Source: Saccharibacter floricola DSM 15669 | GTDB lineage: Bacteria > Pseudomonadota > Alphaproteobacteria > Acetobacterales > Acetobacteraceae | NCBI RefSeq assembly: GCF_000378165.1 | Contig: NZ_KB899341.1 | Coordinates: 1 to 64,000, forward strand | Direction: 5' to 3' | DNA length: 64,000 nt | Shown: positions 35,275 through 44,330 of the stretch, in pieces | Layout: every line of letters starts with the position of its first letter | Numbering within the stretch: position 1 is the first letter of the stretch | Notes under the pieces: model-generated | Told to the model about the DNA's origin: nothing | The model's input: only the letters and a program-made list of their open reading frames with translations | The model's database searches: none | Program-made: the position numbers and the translations under genes

Positions 35275-37617
35275 ATGCGCACCTTCCTGACTTTATCAAC
35301 CACGTTATGCCTACTTAGCCTCTGCTGGCCTGCACGTGCTGATACAAAACGGGATCATTCCCCCCATGCACAGCGCTCCGCTCCCCCACATGGGGTAGAA
35401 CATCTCGTCGCTCATGGTTCACAACAAGCAGCCAGTGGTGGCGGGCTGATCCGACCTCAACATGGCAGCCAAGCACGCAGTGTGGTGGATCGCGCCTATA
35501 TGGATATTCAACCCCCTGGTGCAACGGCCTTCCAGCTTGCATCCATGCTCCCCGGTGCCAATGTCGCCACCTCCGACCCATTTGGGATCTCTCCCCAAAC
35601 GAATCTAAGCGTCCGTGGCCTTAATGGCGATGCGCTAGGCTATGTCCTAGAAGGCATGCCCCTTAATGATGTCGCCTATTATGGCGGCTATCCTAGCCAA
35701 TTTGCCGATACAGAAAATTATAGCGAAGTCGGCCTCCAGCAAGGCTCTGCAGACTTAAACAGCCCTGTGCTTAATGCAGCAGGCGGGCTTATGTCGCTCC
35801 ACTTCCTTGACCCCTCCTTCAAACCCGGCGGGATGGCCTCTTTCTCCTACGGATCCTATAATATGCGACGCGGCTTCCTCCGGCTAGAAACCGGAGAGAT
35901 CGGCCATACAGGCGTGCGCGCTTTTGCGTCTTACTCCAACAGCCATACCGATAATTGGCGCGGAGCCGGCCATGATGATCGCCAACATGTGGACTTCAAA
36001 TTCCTCAAAGAATGGGGACAAGGGAACCGCGTGAGCCTCTTGGGGTCATGGAACCGCGCGATCACCAGCTATTACCCCCATGCCACGTTAGATCAGTGGC
36101 ACAGCTCCGGCATCCACATCAATCAAGCCAAAAGATACGACCCTAATAATGCGGCTCAAGGAACTGATTATTGGAAGCTTTGGCGCGACCCTGAAGAAAC
36201 ATTCTATATCGGTGCACCAATGCATTTCAGGCTATCGCATCATTTTTCCTTTGATCTAACACCTTACGCTCAAAGTGCTTATGGGAACTTCCCCTCCGGC
36301 TCCACACTGGGCACAACAGGAAATTATCTCGGCACCCAACCCGTGAATGAAACACTCAACCTCCCCGGCACCCAAAATGGAACCGCTCCCATACGGTGGG
36401 ATTCCAACCAACGCAGCTATCGTTCAGGCTTTAACGCCGCACTTCATGCACGATACGGGTGGAATGATATCGTCCTCGGCTATTGGTATGACTATACAGA
36501 CGATAATGAACAACAGCCTTTTACGACCGTCCAAAGCAACGGATATTCTGGTAATATTTGGGCTGACAAAAGCCGTGACCGCGTTCTTCTCCAAGATGGG
36601 CAACGGTTACTCGCGGGAAGTTTTCATACCATGTCGCAGGTTAATGCGCTCTTTCTTGGCGACCATATCTCTCTCTTCAAAGACCGCCTCACCTTTGATA
36701 TCGGCTTTAAAGAAGTCATGCTCTCCCGCTGGGGCACGAATGCCCTCCCCGGCCCACAGCATAATGTAACCTCCAACAGCGCAGAACCTCTTCCTCGCTT
36801 TGGAATGCGTTGGTCCATTACCCCGCGTGATCAGCTCTTCCTCAATGCCACCACCAATTTCCGAGCACCCGCCGTAACGGCGTATTACGATACTTTTGCA
36901 CTTACATCACCTGATCGAGCAGGAGTTGGAACCAGCAGTCTTAAAAACGAATATTCCATCTCAGAAGAAATTGGCTATCGCCGTACGGGAGAGTGGATCA
37001 CAGGAAGTGTGACGTTCTTTAACTATAACTTTACCAACCGACAGGTAACCACCCAAAACAGTACGGGCACGATGTCCTACTCCGTCAATGCAGGCGGCCA
37101 AACCTCACGCGGGGTGGATGCCGAGATCGGCACACGCCCATGGCACCATATCAGCCCTTATGTCTCTTTTGAGTATCTCCACGCGACGATTGATAACAAT
37201 CTTCCCTCCAATGGGGATGTCCTCCCCACCAAAGGCAAGACAGCCGTGCGTAGTCCGCACGTGCAAGCCGCTATGGGGTTGCGCTATGATGACGGCCGCC
37301 TCTTTGGCATGATCACGGCTCATTACACAGGTAAACAATACGCGACTTTCATGAATGACGAACGCATGCCCTCTTACACAACAGCCGATCTTTCTATGGG
37401 GTATCGTTTCTCGAATGTCAGTATTCTCAATAAACCAACAATGCGCCTGAACTTCCTCAACATCACCAATCAGCACTATCTTTCCGGGGTTAGCTCCACA
37501 CAATTTAATGCCCACACGACCCGCGGCATTCATGGAAGCAGCATCGCCGGAACAAGCCCCAGTTATTATATTGGCGGTGGGTTTGCGGTGCTTTTTACGG
37601 CTTCAACAGGATTTTAA
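35275..37617 (+). CDS. TonB-dependent outer-membrane receptor (predicted thiamine transporter)
   Basis: A 780-aa outer-membrane receptor. The start ATG at 35275 is preferred over TTG at 35272. The signal peptide MRTFLTLSTTLCLLSLCWPARA cleaves before DTKRD. The plug domain (about 75-185) has TNLSVRGLNGDALGYVLEGMP. The following 22-strand barrel is rich in aromatic girdle residues and ends in the terminal Phe usual for outer-membrane proteins. Control by the TPP riboswitch and co-transcription with a PnuT-like permease indicate thiamine or a thiamine derivative as substrate. It is followed four bases later by the kinase gene. Confidence 0.88.
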   Translation: MRTFLTLSTTLCLLSLCWPARADTKRDHSPHAQRSAPPHGVEHLVAHGSQQAASGGGLIRPQHGSQARSVVDRAYMDIQPPGATAFQLASMLPGANVATSDPFGISPQTNLSVRGLNGDALGYVLEGMPLNDVAYYGGYPSQFADTENYSEVGLQQGSADLNSPVLNAAGGLMSLHFLDPSFKPGGMASFSYGSYNMRRGFLRLETGEIGHTGVRAFASYSNSHTDNWRGAGHDDRQHVDFKFLKEWGQGNRVSLLGSWNRAITSYYPHATLDQWHSSGIHINQAKRYDPNNAAQGTDYWKLWRDPEETFYIGAPMHFRLSHHFSFDLTPYAQSAYGNFPSGSTLGTTGNYLGTQPVNETLNLPGTQNGTAPIRWDSNQRSYRSGFNAALHARYGWNDIVLGYWYDYTDDNEQQPFTTVQSNGYSGNIWADKSRDRVLLQDGQRLLAGSFHTMSQVNALFLGDHISLFKDRLTFDIGFKEVMLSRWGTNALPGPQHNVTSNSAEPLPRFGMRWSITPRDQLFLNATTNFRAPAVTAYYDTFALTSPDRAGVGTSSLKNEYSISEEIGYRRTGEWITGSVTFFNYNFTNRQVTTQNSTGTMSYSVNAGGQTSRGVDAEIGTRPWHHISPYVSFEYLHATIDNNLPSNGDVLPTKGKTAVRSPHVQAAMGLRYDDGRLFGMITAHYTGKQYATFMNDERMPSYTTADLSMGYRFSNVSILNKPTMRLNFLNITNQHYLSGVSSTQFNAHTTRGIHGSSIAGTSPSYYIGGGFAVLFTASTGF

Positions 37618-37621
37618 CACC

Positions 37622-38734
37622 ATGTCCATTGCGCTCGGTATTGATGAAAGCCATAAAGTCAGCGACTGGCCTCCTTTGCAAGAACAGGATATTTGTCATG
37701 TTCTCAAAGGGTTTGGCCTCTCCCCTGCTGCCCATCGTCCGATTCGCTGGCAAAGTGAACGCCCATTTTCCTCCGCAGGGATTATTCGCTTAAACGACGG
37801 CCATGAGGTCTTTATCAAACGTCATGATTACCGCCTTCGCCCTGCGGATAGTTTGACTGACGAGCACCGCTTTATCGAGCATCTTTTAGCGGAAGGCCTT
37901 CCCGTTTGCGCCCCGCTACGCGACCATCAACAGCTCAGCACCCTCATTGCTGGCAATGGCGTTTTTGAAGTCTTCCCGCTTCTAAAAGGAGACGACCTCT
38001 ATCACACCACACGTTCGTGGGAGCCTTACCATAACATCCAACATGCCGCTTCTGCCGGAGCGATGCTGGCACGCCTCCACCAAGCCAGTAGCCATTACCA
38101 TGCCCCATCGCGCTCGCCATGCCTTCTGACGTCCTGTATGGAGCCACTCCTGCAGGAAGACCTTGGTGAAAGCCTTCGTCACTGGGTGCTCACCCAGCCT
38201 GGTCTTTCCGCCCATCTCCCTGCAAACTGGCTGGACGAGCTGCTTCCACTCATAACGCCCTTCCATCAGCATTTCCTCTCCCTACGCGACTGCATGACAC
38301 CGCTATGGGGCCATGGTGATTGGCACGGCTCCAACCTCACATGGCATCAAGACCATGTGTATGGCATTTTTGATTTCGGGATGAGCAATTTAAGCTGCGC
38401 AGAATTTGACCTTGCGGTCGCGCTTGAGCGTAGCTTTATCCGTTGGATCGCACCAAACTCTTCCCAGCCGATCGCGTATGAACAAATCGAACATTTCCTA
38501 GAAGCATATAATCACCATTGCCCACGCACAGCCGCACGCAATGCGTTGGTCGCGTCGCTCTTGCCCCTCTGCCACATCACGTTTGCACTTTCAGAGATCG
38601 CCTATTACGGGTATTTGTTGGGCGATAAAGCCCATGCTGACATTGCCTATCATGGCTACTTACTCGGCCATGCACGCTGGTTCCATAGCTCCGCCGGGCA
38701 AGGACTGCTTTACGCATTAGCCCCTTATGCCTAA
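37622..38734 (+). CDS. APH-fold phosphotransferase (predicted thiamine kinase)
   Basis: A 370-aa kinase-like protein of the aminoglycoside phosphotransferase/choline kinase fold. The start ATG at 37622 is four bases after the receptor stop. The N-lobe reads GIIRLNDGHEVFIKRHDYR, with the ATP-binding Lys. The catalytic loop is HGDWHGSNL (Asp and Asn), and the metal-binding site is IFDFGMSN (DFG-like), at about 235 and 255. Its position in a TPP-riboswitch operon beside a thiamine permease makes thiamine the likely substrate, analogous to ThiK. Choline or another amine is possible if the linkage misleads. It overlaps the next gene by eight bases. Confidence 0.75.
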   Translation: MSIALGIDESHKVSDWPPLQEQDICHVLKGFGLSPAAHRPIRWQSERPFSSAGIIRLNDGHEVFIKRHDYRLRPADSLTDEHRFIEHLLAEGLPVCAPLRDHQQLSTLIAGNGVFEVFPLLKGDDLYHTTRSWEPYHNIQHAASAGAMLARLHQASSHYHAPSRSPCLLTSCMEPLLQEDLGESLRHWVLTQPGLSAHLPANWLDELLPLITPFHQHFLSLRDCMTPLWGHGDWHGSNLTWHQDHVYGIFDFGMSNLSCAEFDLAVALERSFIRWIAPNSSQPIAYEQIEHFLEAYNHHCPRTAARNALVASLLPLCHITFALSEIAYYGYLLGDKAHADIAYHGYLLGHARWFHSSAGQGLLYALAPYA

Positions 38735-39314
38735 TGGGATCGAAATACTCTCTGCGGTTCTAAGCGCTATCGGCGTTGGCCTCACGGCCCGTCGCTCTCT
38801 CTGGAGCTGGCCGGTCTCACTCATCGCGACGCTGCTTTATAGCTGGGTCTTTTGGCGGGCTCGCCTTTATGCCGATGTCGCCCTGCAAGGCGTCTTTTGT
38901 CTTGGCATTGGGTATGGATGGTTTCTGTGGGCACGAGACCGCCGCACAGTAGCCCTAACCCCCACCAACCATACGGAATCGCTTCCAGCGCGACCTTTAT
39001 CTATCCGCACGGCGCTCATTGGCGCAGGCCTCAGCATCCTACTCGCTTGGGGCTGGAGCATTGCTCTTCAACGGTGGAGCGATGACCCCACTCCGGTCTT
39101 AGATGCCTCCCTGAGCAGCGCGAGCCTACTTGCCCAACTGTGGACAGCACGACGCCACCGCGCAAGCTGGCTGCTCTGGGCTGTGATTGATCTCGTCTAT
39201 ACAGGGCTGTTTATAACACGCGCTCTTTACCCGACCGCGCTTCTCTATGGTTTTTTTATCGCCCTCGCCCTTTATGGCTACACGACATGGCGTCCCCGTC
39301 AGAATGCCGCCTAA
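38727..39314 (+). CDS. pnuT: PnuC family transporter, PnuT-type (predicted thiamine permease)
   Basis: A 195-aa inner-membrane permease with about seven hydrophobic segments. The PnuC signature is at the C-terminal part (WAVIDLVYTGLFITRALY and LYGFFIALALYGYTTW). The N-terminal half has RRSLWSWPVSLIATLLYSWVFW. PnuC-type carriers take up vitamin precursors by facilitated diffusion, with trapping by phosphorylation. PnuT members are thiamine-specific and found under TPP riboswitches. Here the upstream kinase would supply the trapping step. It starts at 38727, eight bases inside the kinase gene. It ends eight bases from the convergent 39323 gene. Confidence 0.85.
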   Translation: MPNGIEILSAVLSAIGVGLTARRSLWSWPVSLIATLLYSWVFWRARLYADVALQGVFCLGIGYGWFLWARDRRTVALTPTNHTESLPARPLSIRTALIGAGLSILLAWGWSIALQRWSDDPTPVLDASLSSASLLAQLWTARRHRASWLLWAVIDLVYTGLFITRALYPTALLYGFFIALALYGYTTWRPRQNAA

Positions 39315-39322
39315 CCTCAGCG

Positions 39323-39676
39323 TTAATGCTGAATAAGGCGGTCAATTTCATCTGGCGTTAAACGTTGAACGCGGGCCGCCTTACCACGACGGTCATAATA
39401 AACGATAGCGCCCCCACGACGTTCAGCAAACCCATCAGGTTCCCCGCCTTTTGTGCGGAAAAGAAGGCGCCCATGCTCCGGCTCCTCCACCATTTTGTCT
39501 CCTCGCGGCACAAAATGAAACATGCTGAAATCTGCCGCCGCGTGGGGCAAAGAAGACGAACGATAAAGCTGATGCATACTCGGCTGTTTATGCTGATCAT
39601 CATCAGCAGCCCATGCGGCTCCAATCGTGCTCAACACCGCTATGCCACCTAACAGTGCGTGCCTCATACACCGCAT
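39323..39676 (-). CDS. Small secreted protein of unknown function
   Basis: A 117-aa exported protein. The signal peptide MRHALLGGIAVLSTIGAAWA (start at 39667 or 39676) is cleaved after AWA. The mature part is polar with a conserved-looking block DKMVEEPEHGRLLFRTKGGE and IVYYDRRGKAARVQRLTPDEIDRLI. I do not recognise a family. It lies just downstream of the RND outer-membrane channel gene (14-base gap), so it probably shares the efflux operon's transcript and may be a periplasmic accessory; this is inference. Confidence 0.6.
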   Translation of the reverse strand: MRCMRHALLGGIAVLSTIGAAWAADDDQHKQPSMHQLYRSSSLPHAAADFSMFHFVPRGDKMVEEPEHGRLLFRTKGGEPDGFAERRGGAIVYYDRRGKAARVQRLTPDEIDRLIQH

Positions 39677-39690
39677 GGGTTCTCTCCCTC

Positions 39691-41154
39691 TTACTTCGTG
39701 CCAGCCGATGCTGACGGTTTAACACTGGCACGCGTCCAGCCACCACCTAACGCTCGATAAAGCGTCACGATATTCTGGAACCGTGCAGCCTGAACGACAA
39801 TATGCGACTGTTGCGCCGCATAGAGCTGACGTTCCTGCTCTAAGGTCGTCAAATAACTATCAATTCCTGCATGATAGCGCATCTGGGCCAAATCGTAAGC
39901 CTGCTGTGCCTCCGCCACATAGCGCCCCATCGACGTTTCTTGATCACGATAGGTTTCACGGGCCGTTAACGCATCAGCCACTTCACGGAAGGCGCTCTGA
40001 ATGGCCTTCTGATATTGCGCAGCTGCTTTCGCAAGTTGGGCATGAGCAGACCGTAAATTCCCCTGATTTTGCCCCCATGTCAGCAGCGGAATGCTAATAT
40101 TGGGTGAGATGCCCCACGTCTCTGCCATGCTGGTAAAAACCTTACGGAACATCAGCGCACTCGTTCCCTCACTCGCCGTTAAGGTAATCCGGGGCATAAA
40201 GGCAGCACGCGCTGAACCAATAGAGGCATTAGCCCCTTTGAGGGTATGTTCTGCTGCCTCAATATCAGGACGTTGAGCCAGCAGATCAAACGGCAATCCT
40301 TCAGGAAGGTCTGTCATCATGGTCTGCGCCCCCATCGGAGCTGGCGGGGGCAAATCGTTCGGCAACGGTTTGCCAACGAGCAGCTGAATCCCATGGGCAT
40401 CATCAGCTACAGCCCGTGTCAGCCGCGCAATATCAGCTTCCGCCTCATCACGTTGCGCACTCACCTGTGCCAAGGTCAGCGCGTCAACTTGATGATGGTC
40501 GTAAGACAGCTTCGTGAGCGCCCATGTCCGCTGCCGCGTTTCATACGTACGTTGGGCAAGCGCTAAGAGCTGACGGTCTGAAAGCCATTGAATATAGGTC
40601 TCTGCCACCTGTGACACAGTGGTAATCCACAGATTGCGAAGATTACTCACCGCATTAAGCGTCTGCTCTTTTTGCGTGCGTGACAAGTTCCGCACGCGTT
40701 GCCACAGATCGATCTCATAGGATGAGAACCCGATAGAGGTTTGGTAGAAACGCAGCGTAGAGATGTTACGCCCTGAGCCCGGCGCAAAGGAGAACCCCGC
40801 CGTTTTAGACGGCGCCATATACTGCGCACCTCCCCCTACCCCAATAGTGGGGAAGAGTGCCGCGTTTTGGACTTGATACTGCCCTCGCTGGTCAACGACC
40901 GTCGCCATTTGAGCCGCTAAATCACGGTTATTGTCTAATGTCAGCTCAATGAGCTTTTTGAGACGCGGATCGGTAAAGAAGTCCTCCCATCCGAGGTCAG
41001 ACGCCGGGCGCGGTGCCGCTTTGCCACTCGCATAACTATCCTTTGGATAAGCTGCTGTAACCTCCGAAGAAGGGCGATGATAGGTTGGCGACATGTTGCA
41101 CGCCGATGCGAGCAACAAAGATGACAGCCCTAATCCTGTAACGAAACGGCGCAT
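39691..41154 (-). CDS. RND efflux outer-membrane lipoprotein (OprM/NodT family)
   Basis: A 487-aa trimeric outer-membrane channel lipoprotein. The signal peptide ends with lipobox LASAC (about residue 19). The two OEP repeats are seen in QYQVQNAALFPTIGVGG and PFDLLAQRPDIEAAEHTLKGANASIGSARAAFMPRITL. The C-terminus has AYDLAQMRYHAGIDSYLTTLEQERQLY. It provides the exit duct of the tripartite pump encoded by the next two genes. The start (41154) overlaps the stop of the permease gene by one base. Substrate unknown. Confidence 0.93.
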   Translation of the reverse strand: MRRFVTGLGLSSLLLASACNMSPTYHRPSSEVTAAYPKDSYASGKAAPRPASDLGWEDFFTDPRLKKLIELTLDNNRDLAAQMATVVDQRGQYQVQNAALFPTIGVGGGAQYMAPSKTAGFSFAPGSGRNISTLRFYQTSIGFSSYEIDLWQRVRNLSRTQKEQTLNAVSNLRNLWITTVSQVAETYIQWLSDRQLLALAQRTYETRQRTWALTKLSYDHHQVDALTLAQVSAQRDEAEADIARLTRAVADDAHGIQLLVGKPLPNDLPPPAPMGAQTMMTDLPEGLPFDLLAQRPDIEAAEHTLKGANASIGSARAAFMPRITLTASEGTSALMFRKVFTSMAETWGISPNISIPLLTWGQNQGNLRSAHAQLAKAAAQYQKAIQSAFREVADALTARETYRDQETSMGRYVAEAQQAYDLAQMRYHAGIDSYLTTLEQERQLYAAQQSHIVVQAARFQNIVTLYRALGGGWTRASVKPSASAGTK

Positions 41155-44100
41155 TAGTGACCTCCCTCTTCGGCTTGCATCTGTTTAAGAGCGGCTTCTT
41201 CAGCGGCATGACGCTCGCTCAAACGCTGAACCTTGAAGAGACGCAGTACCACCACAAAGAAAAGCGGAACGAAATACACCGCAAGCAGCGTTGCCGACAC
41301 CATGCCGCCAACCACACAGGTGCCGATCGCCACACGCGCTGCTGAACCCGCCCCTGTCGCCACCGCCAACGGGAACACCCCGCAGACAAAAGCGATTGAG
41401 GTCATCAAAATAGGGCGCAGTCGTTCACGCGCTGCTTTGAGAACGGAGTCTTCTAAGCTATCGCCCTCTTCGTAAAAGGCTTTCGCAAACTCCACGATCA
41501 GAATAGCGTTCTTCACTGACAGACCAACCGTCGTGAGCAACCCAACTTGGAAGTAAACGTCATTGGCCAAGTCGCGTCCCAATGTCGCCAAAATAGCGCC
41601 AAGAACACCCAAAGGCAGCACGAGAAGAACAGACATTGGGATCGCCCAGCTTTCATACAGAGCTGCCAAGCAGAAGAGGATCACGATCACCGCCAGCGCA
41701 TAAAGCGGCCCGGTGGATGACCCAGAAGCCCGTTGCTCGTAGGAGATACCCGTCCATTCATGGCCAATGCCCGCAGGCAACGTCTTACTCATAAGTCGTT
41801 CCATCTCAGCCATCGCCGCACCGGAGCTCACACCAGAAGCGGGAAGCCCCTGCAACTCAAAAGAGTTCAACCCGTTATAGTTTTCCACTTTTTGAGGGCC
41901 GACGATCCAATGGCCTGAAACAAAGACGTTAAAGGGCACCATACCGCCTGTATTATTACGCACATACCACCGTTTAAGGTCTTCTGGGCGCATACGGCTT
42001 GCGCTATCACCTTGGATATACACCTGCTTTACACGATCACTCCGTGTAAATTGGTTCACATAGATTGAACCAAGAGCCCCTTGGATCGTGTTATTGATCG
42101 CATCATTGGAAATCCCCAACGCATTGGCTTTCTCCCGATCAATATCCAATACATATTGCGGCGCATCCTCAATACCCATTGGGCGCACAGCAACCAAAAG
42201 AGGGTCTTTCCCAGCCGCAGATAGCAACTTATTACGCGCTGCCAGCAAAGCCTGATGGCCAAGATGGGCATTGTCTTCAAGCTCGACGTCAAAGCCCGTT
42301 CCGTTCCCAAGCTCCATCACAGGAGGAGGGTTAACCGCAAAGATCTGTGCATCTGGGTCGCCCCAAAAATGCTTCATAATCCCATTAGCAATCGTCATAG
42401 ACGATCGCGCAGAACCCGGGCGTTCATCCCACGGTTTCAAGCGGATAAAGAACGCACCAGCACTTTGTCCTTGTCCCGCAAAACTAAACCCATTGGCACT
42501 AAAGACAGATTCCACGTCCTTAGGATACGTCGCGAGAATATAATCCGAGATTTTGCGATTAACCGCAGCTGTCTGCTGTTGCGTTGCCCCTGAAGGCATC
42601 GTGATTTGTCCAAAAATAATTCCCTGATCCTCATCAGGCAAAAATCCACCAGGAACACGACCGAAAAAGAAAACCGTTACAACCGTAATAATAAGGAAAG
42701 CCACCATCCCGATCCAACGGAAATGGATCAAATGCTTAACCCCTCCCACATAACGGCTGGTTAAACGGTCAAACCAATAGTTAAACCATCGTGCCGGTTT
42801 AAACGTCACCTCACCATGAACCGGTTTCAGCATGGTCGCGCACAAAGCGGGCGTCATCACCATCGCCACCAGCACAGAGAGCCACATAGCCGCAACAACC
42901 GTGATGGAAAACTGGCGATAAATAACCCCTGTGGAGCCGTTAAACGCAGCCATCGGCAAGAACACGGCACTCAGTACCAAGACAATCCCCACCAAAGCAC
43001 CTGAAATCTCATCCATAGAGACACGGGCCGCTTCTTTTGGAGGGAGTCTCTTCTCACTCATGACACGCTCGACATTTTCCACCACCACAATGGCGTCATC
43101 AACGAGCAATCCAACAGCGAGCACCATGGCCAACATCGTGAGTGTATTGACCGTATAGCCCAGCGCAGACAGCACCCCGAACGTTCCGAGCAACACCACC
43201 GGCACCGCAATCGTCGGGATCAAGGTCGCACGGAAATTCTGTAAGAAGATCAGCATCACGATGAAGACCAGCGCAATGGCCTCAACGAGTGTTTCAATCA
43301 CTTCGCTAATCGAGTGCGTAATGAAAGGCTCCGTATCGAGCGGGTAGCGCACCTGCAACCCAGGCGGGAAAAACCGCTCCAAATCTGACAACCGCTCACG
43401 CACAGCCTTTTCGGTTGTCATCTGGTTTGCCCCTGGGGCGAGTTTCAGTGCCATCGCTGCTGCGGGCTTGCCATTATATTCAGCATCTAAGCTATAATTC
43501 TGTGCCCCAAGCTCCACATTGCCGATGTCGCGCATCCGCACCTGGCTGCCATCTTGCTGCACTTTAAGCAGCATGGAGGAAAATTGCTCAGGCGAATTCA
43601 GACGTGTCGGCCCAATGATGTTCGCATCAAACCCAACGCCTTTACGCGCCGGGAGACCGCCCAGCTCACCAGAAGCAACCTGAATATTTTGCGCCTGAAC
43701 AGCCTGCTGAACATCCGCAACCGTCAAGCCATATTGATACAGTTTATCAGGATTCATCCAAATACGCAGCGCATATTCAGACCCGAAGATTTGATGATCC
43801 CCCACCCCGGAGACACGTGACAGCGGATCCGACACATTAGACGATACATAGTCAGCAATATCTTGCCCACTCATGCTACCATCAGTGGAGATAAAGGCCA
43901 AAACCATCATAAAGTTACGAGAAGCTTTGGTCACACTCAGCCCCTGCGCCGTCACTTCAGGAGGCAAGCGCGGCTGAGCAAGCTGCAATTTATTTTGCAC
44001 CTGCACCTGAGCAATATCGGGGTTCGTGCCTTGCTCAAAGGTCAGGTCAATTTCCATATGCCCATTCCCGTAGGATTGAGCCGACAGATACTCCAGATGA

Positions 44101-44324
44101 TCCAACCCGGACATTTGCTGCAAGATAGGCCGCACAACCGTGTTGTTGACCGTATCAGCCGATGCACCAGGATCATCCACAGAAATAGCCACCATCGGAG
44201 GGGCAATACTAGGATATTGGGCAACCGGCATGCGGAAGATGGCTAAGCCACCGATCAACATGATAATCAGCCCCACCACCCAAGCAAAAACCGGGCGGTC
44301 GATAAAGAAACGCGACAATGACAT
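41154..44324 (-). CDS. RND multidrug efflux permease (AcrB/MexB type, HAE1)
   Basis: A 1056-aa proton-driven inner-membrane pump with 12 transmembrane helices and two large periplasmic loops. Proton-relay Asp pair in helix 4: GLLVDDAIVVVENVERVM (residues about 406-407). Conserved Lys in helix 10: SVKNAILIVEFAK (about 940). The N-terminal signature is FFIDRPVFAWVVGL, and porter-domain motifs such as GASADTVNNTVVRP are intact. It belongs to the HAE1 group, which exports drugs, bile-like agents or solvents. Seven bases separate it from the adaptor gene. It is controlled most likely by the divergent TetR gene. Confidence 0.96.
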   Translation of the reverse strand: MSLSRFFIDRPVFAWVVGLIIMLIGGLAIFRMPVAQYPSIAPPMVAISVDDPGASADTVNNTVVRPILQQMSGLDHLEYLSAQSYGNGHMEIDLTFEQGTNPDIAQVQVQNKLQLAQPRLPPEVTAQGLSVTKASRNFMMVLAFISTDGSMSGQDIADYVSSNVSDPLSRVSGVGDHQIFGSEYALRIWMNPDKLYQYGLTVADVQQAVQAQNIQVASGELGGLPARKGVGFDANIIGPTRLNSPEQFSSMLLKVQQDGSQVRMRDIGNVELGAQNYSLDAEYNGKPAAAMALKLAPGANQMTTEKAVRERLSDLERFFPPGLQVRYPLDTEPFITHSISEVIETLVEAIALVFIVMLIFLQNFRATLIPTIAVPVVLLGTFGVLSALGYTVNTLTMLAMVLAVGLLVDDAIVVVENVERVMSEKRLPPKEAARVSMDEISGALVGIVLVLSAVFLPMAAFNGSTGVIYRQFSITVVAAMWLSVLVAMVMTPALCATMLKPVHGEVTFKPARWFNYWFDRLTSRYVGGVKHLIHFRWIGMVAFLIITVVTVFFFGRVPGGFLPDEDQGIIFGQITMPSGATQQQTAAVNRKISDYILATYPKDVESVFSANGFSFAGQGQSAGAFFIRLKPWDERPGSARSSMTIANGIMKHFWGDPDAQIFAVNPPPVMELGNGTGFDVELEDNAHLGHQALLAARNKLLSAAGKDPLLVAVRPMGIEDAPQYVLDIDREKANALGISNDAINNTIQGALGSIYVNQFTRSDRVKQVYIQGDSASRMRPEDLKRWYVRNNTGGMVPFNVFVSGHWIVGPQKVENYNGLNSFELQGLPASGVSSGAAMAEMERLMSKTLPAGIGHEWTGISYEQRASGSSTGPLYALAVIVILFCLAALYESWAIPMSVLLVLPLGVLGAILATLGRDLANDVYFQVGLLTTVGLSVKNAILIVEFAKAFYEEGDSLEDSVLKAARERLRPILMTSIAFVCGVFPLAVATGAGSAARVAIGTCVVGGMVSATLLAVYFVPLFFVVVLRLFKVQRLSERHAAEEAALKQMQAEEGGH

Positions 44325-44330
44325 CGTGCT

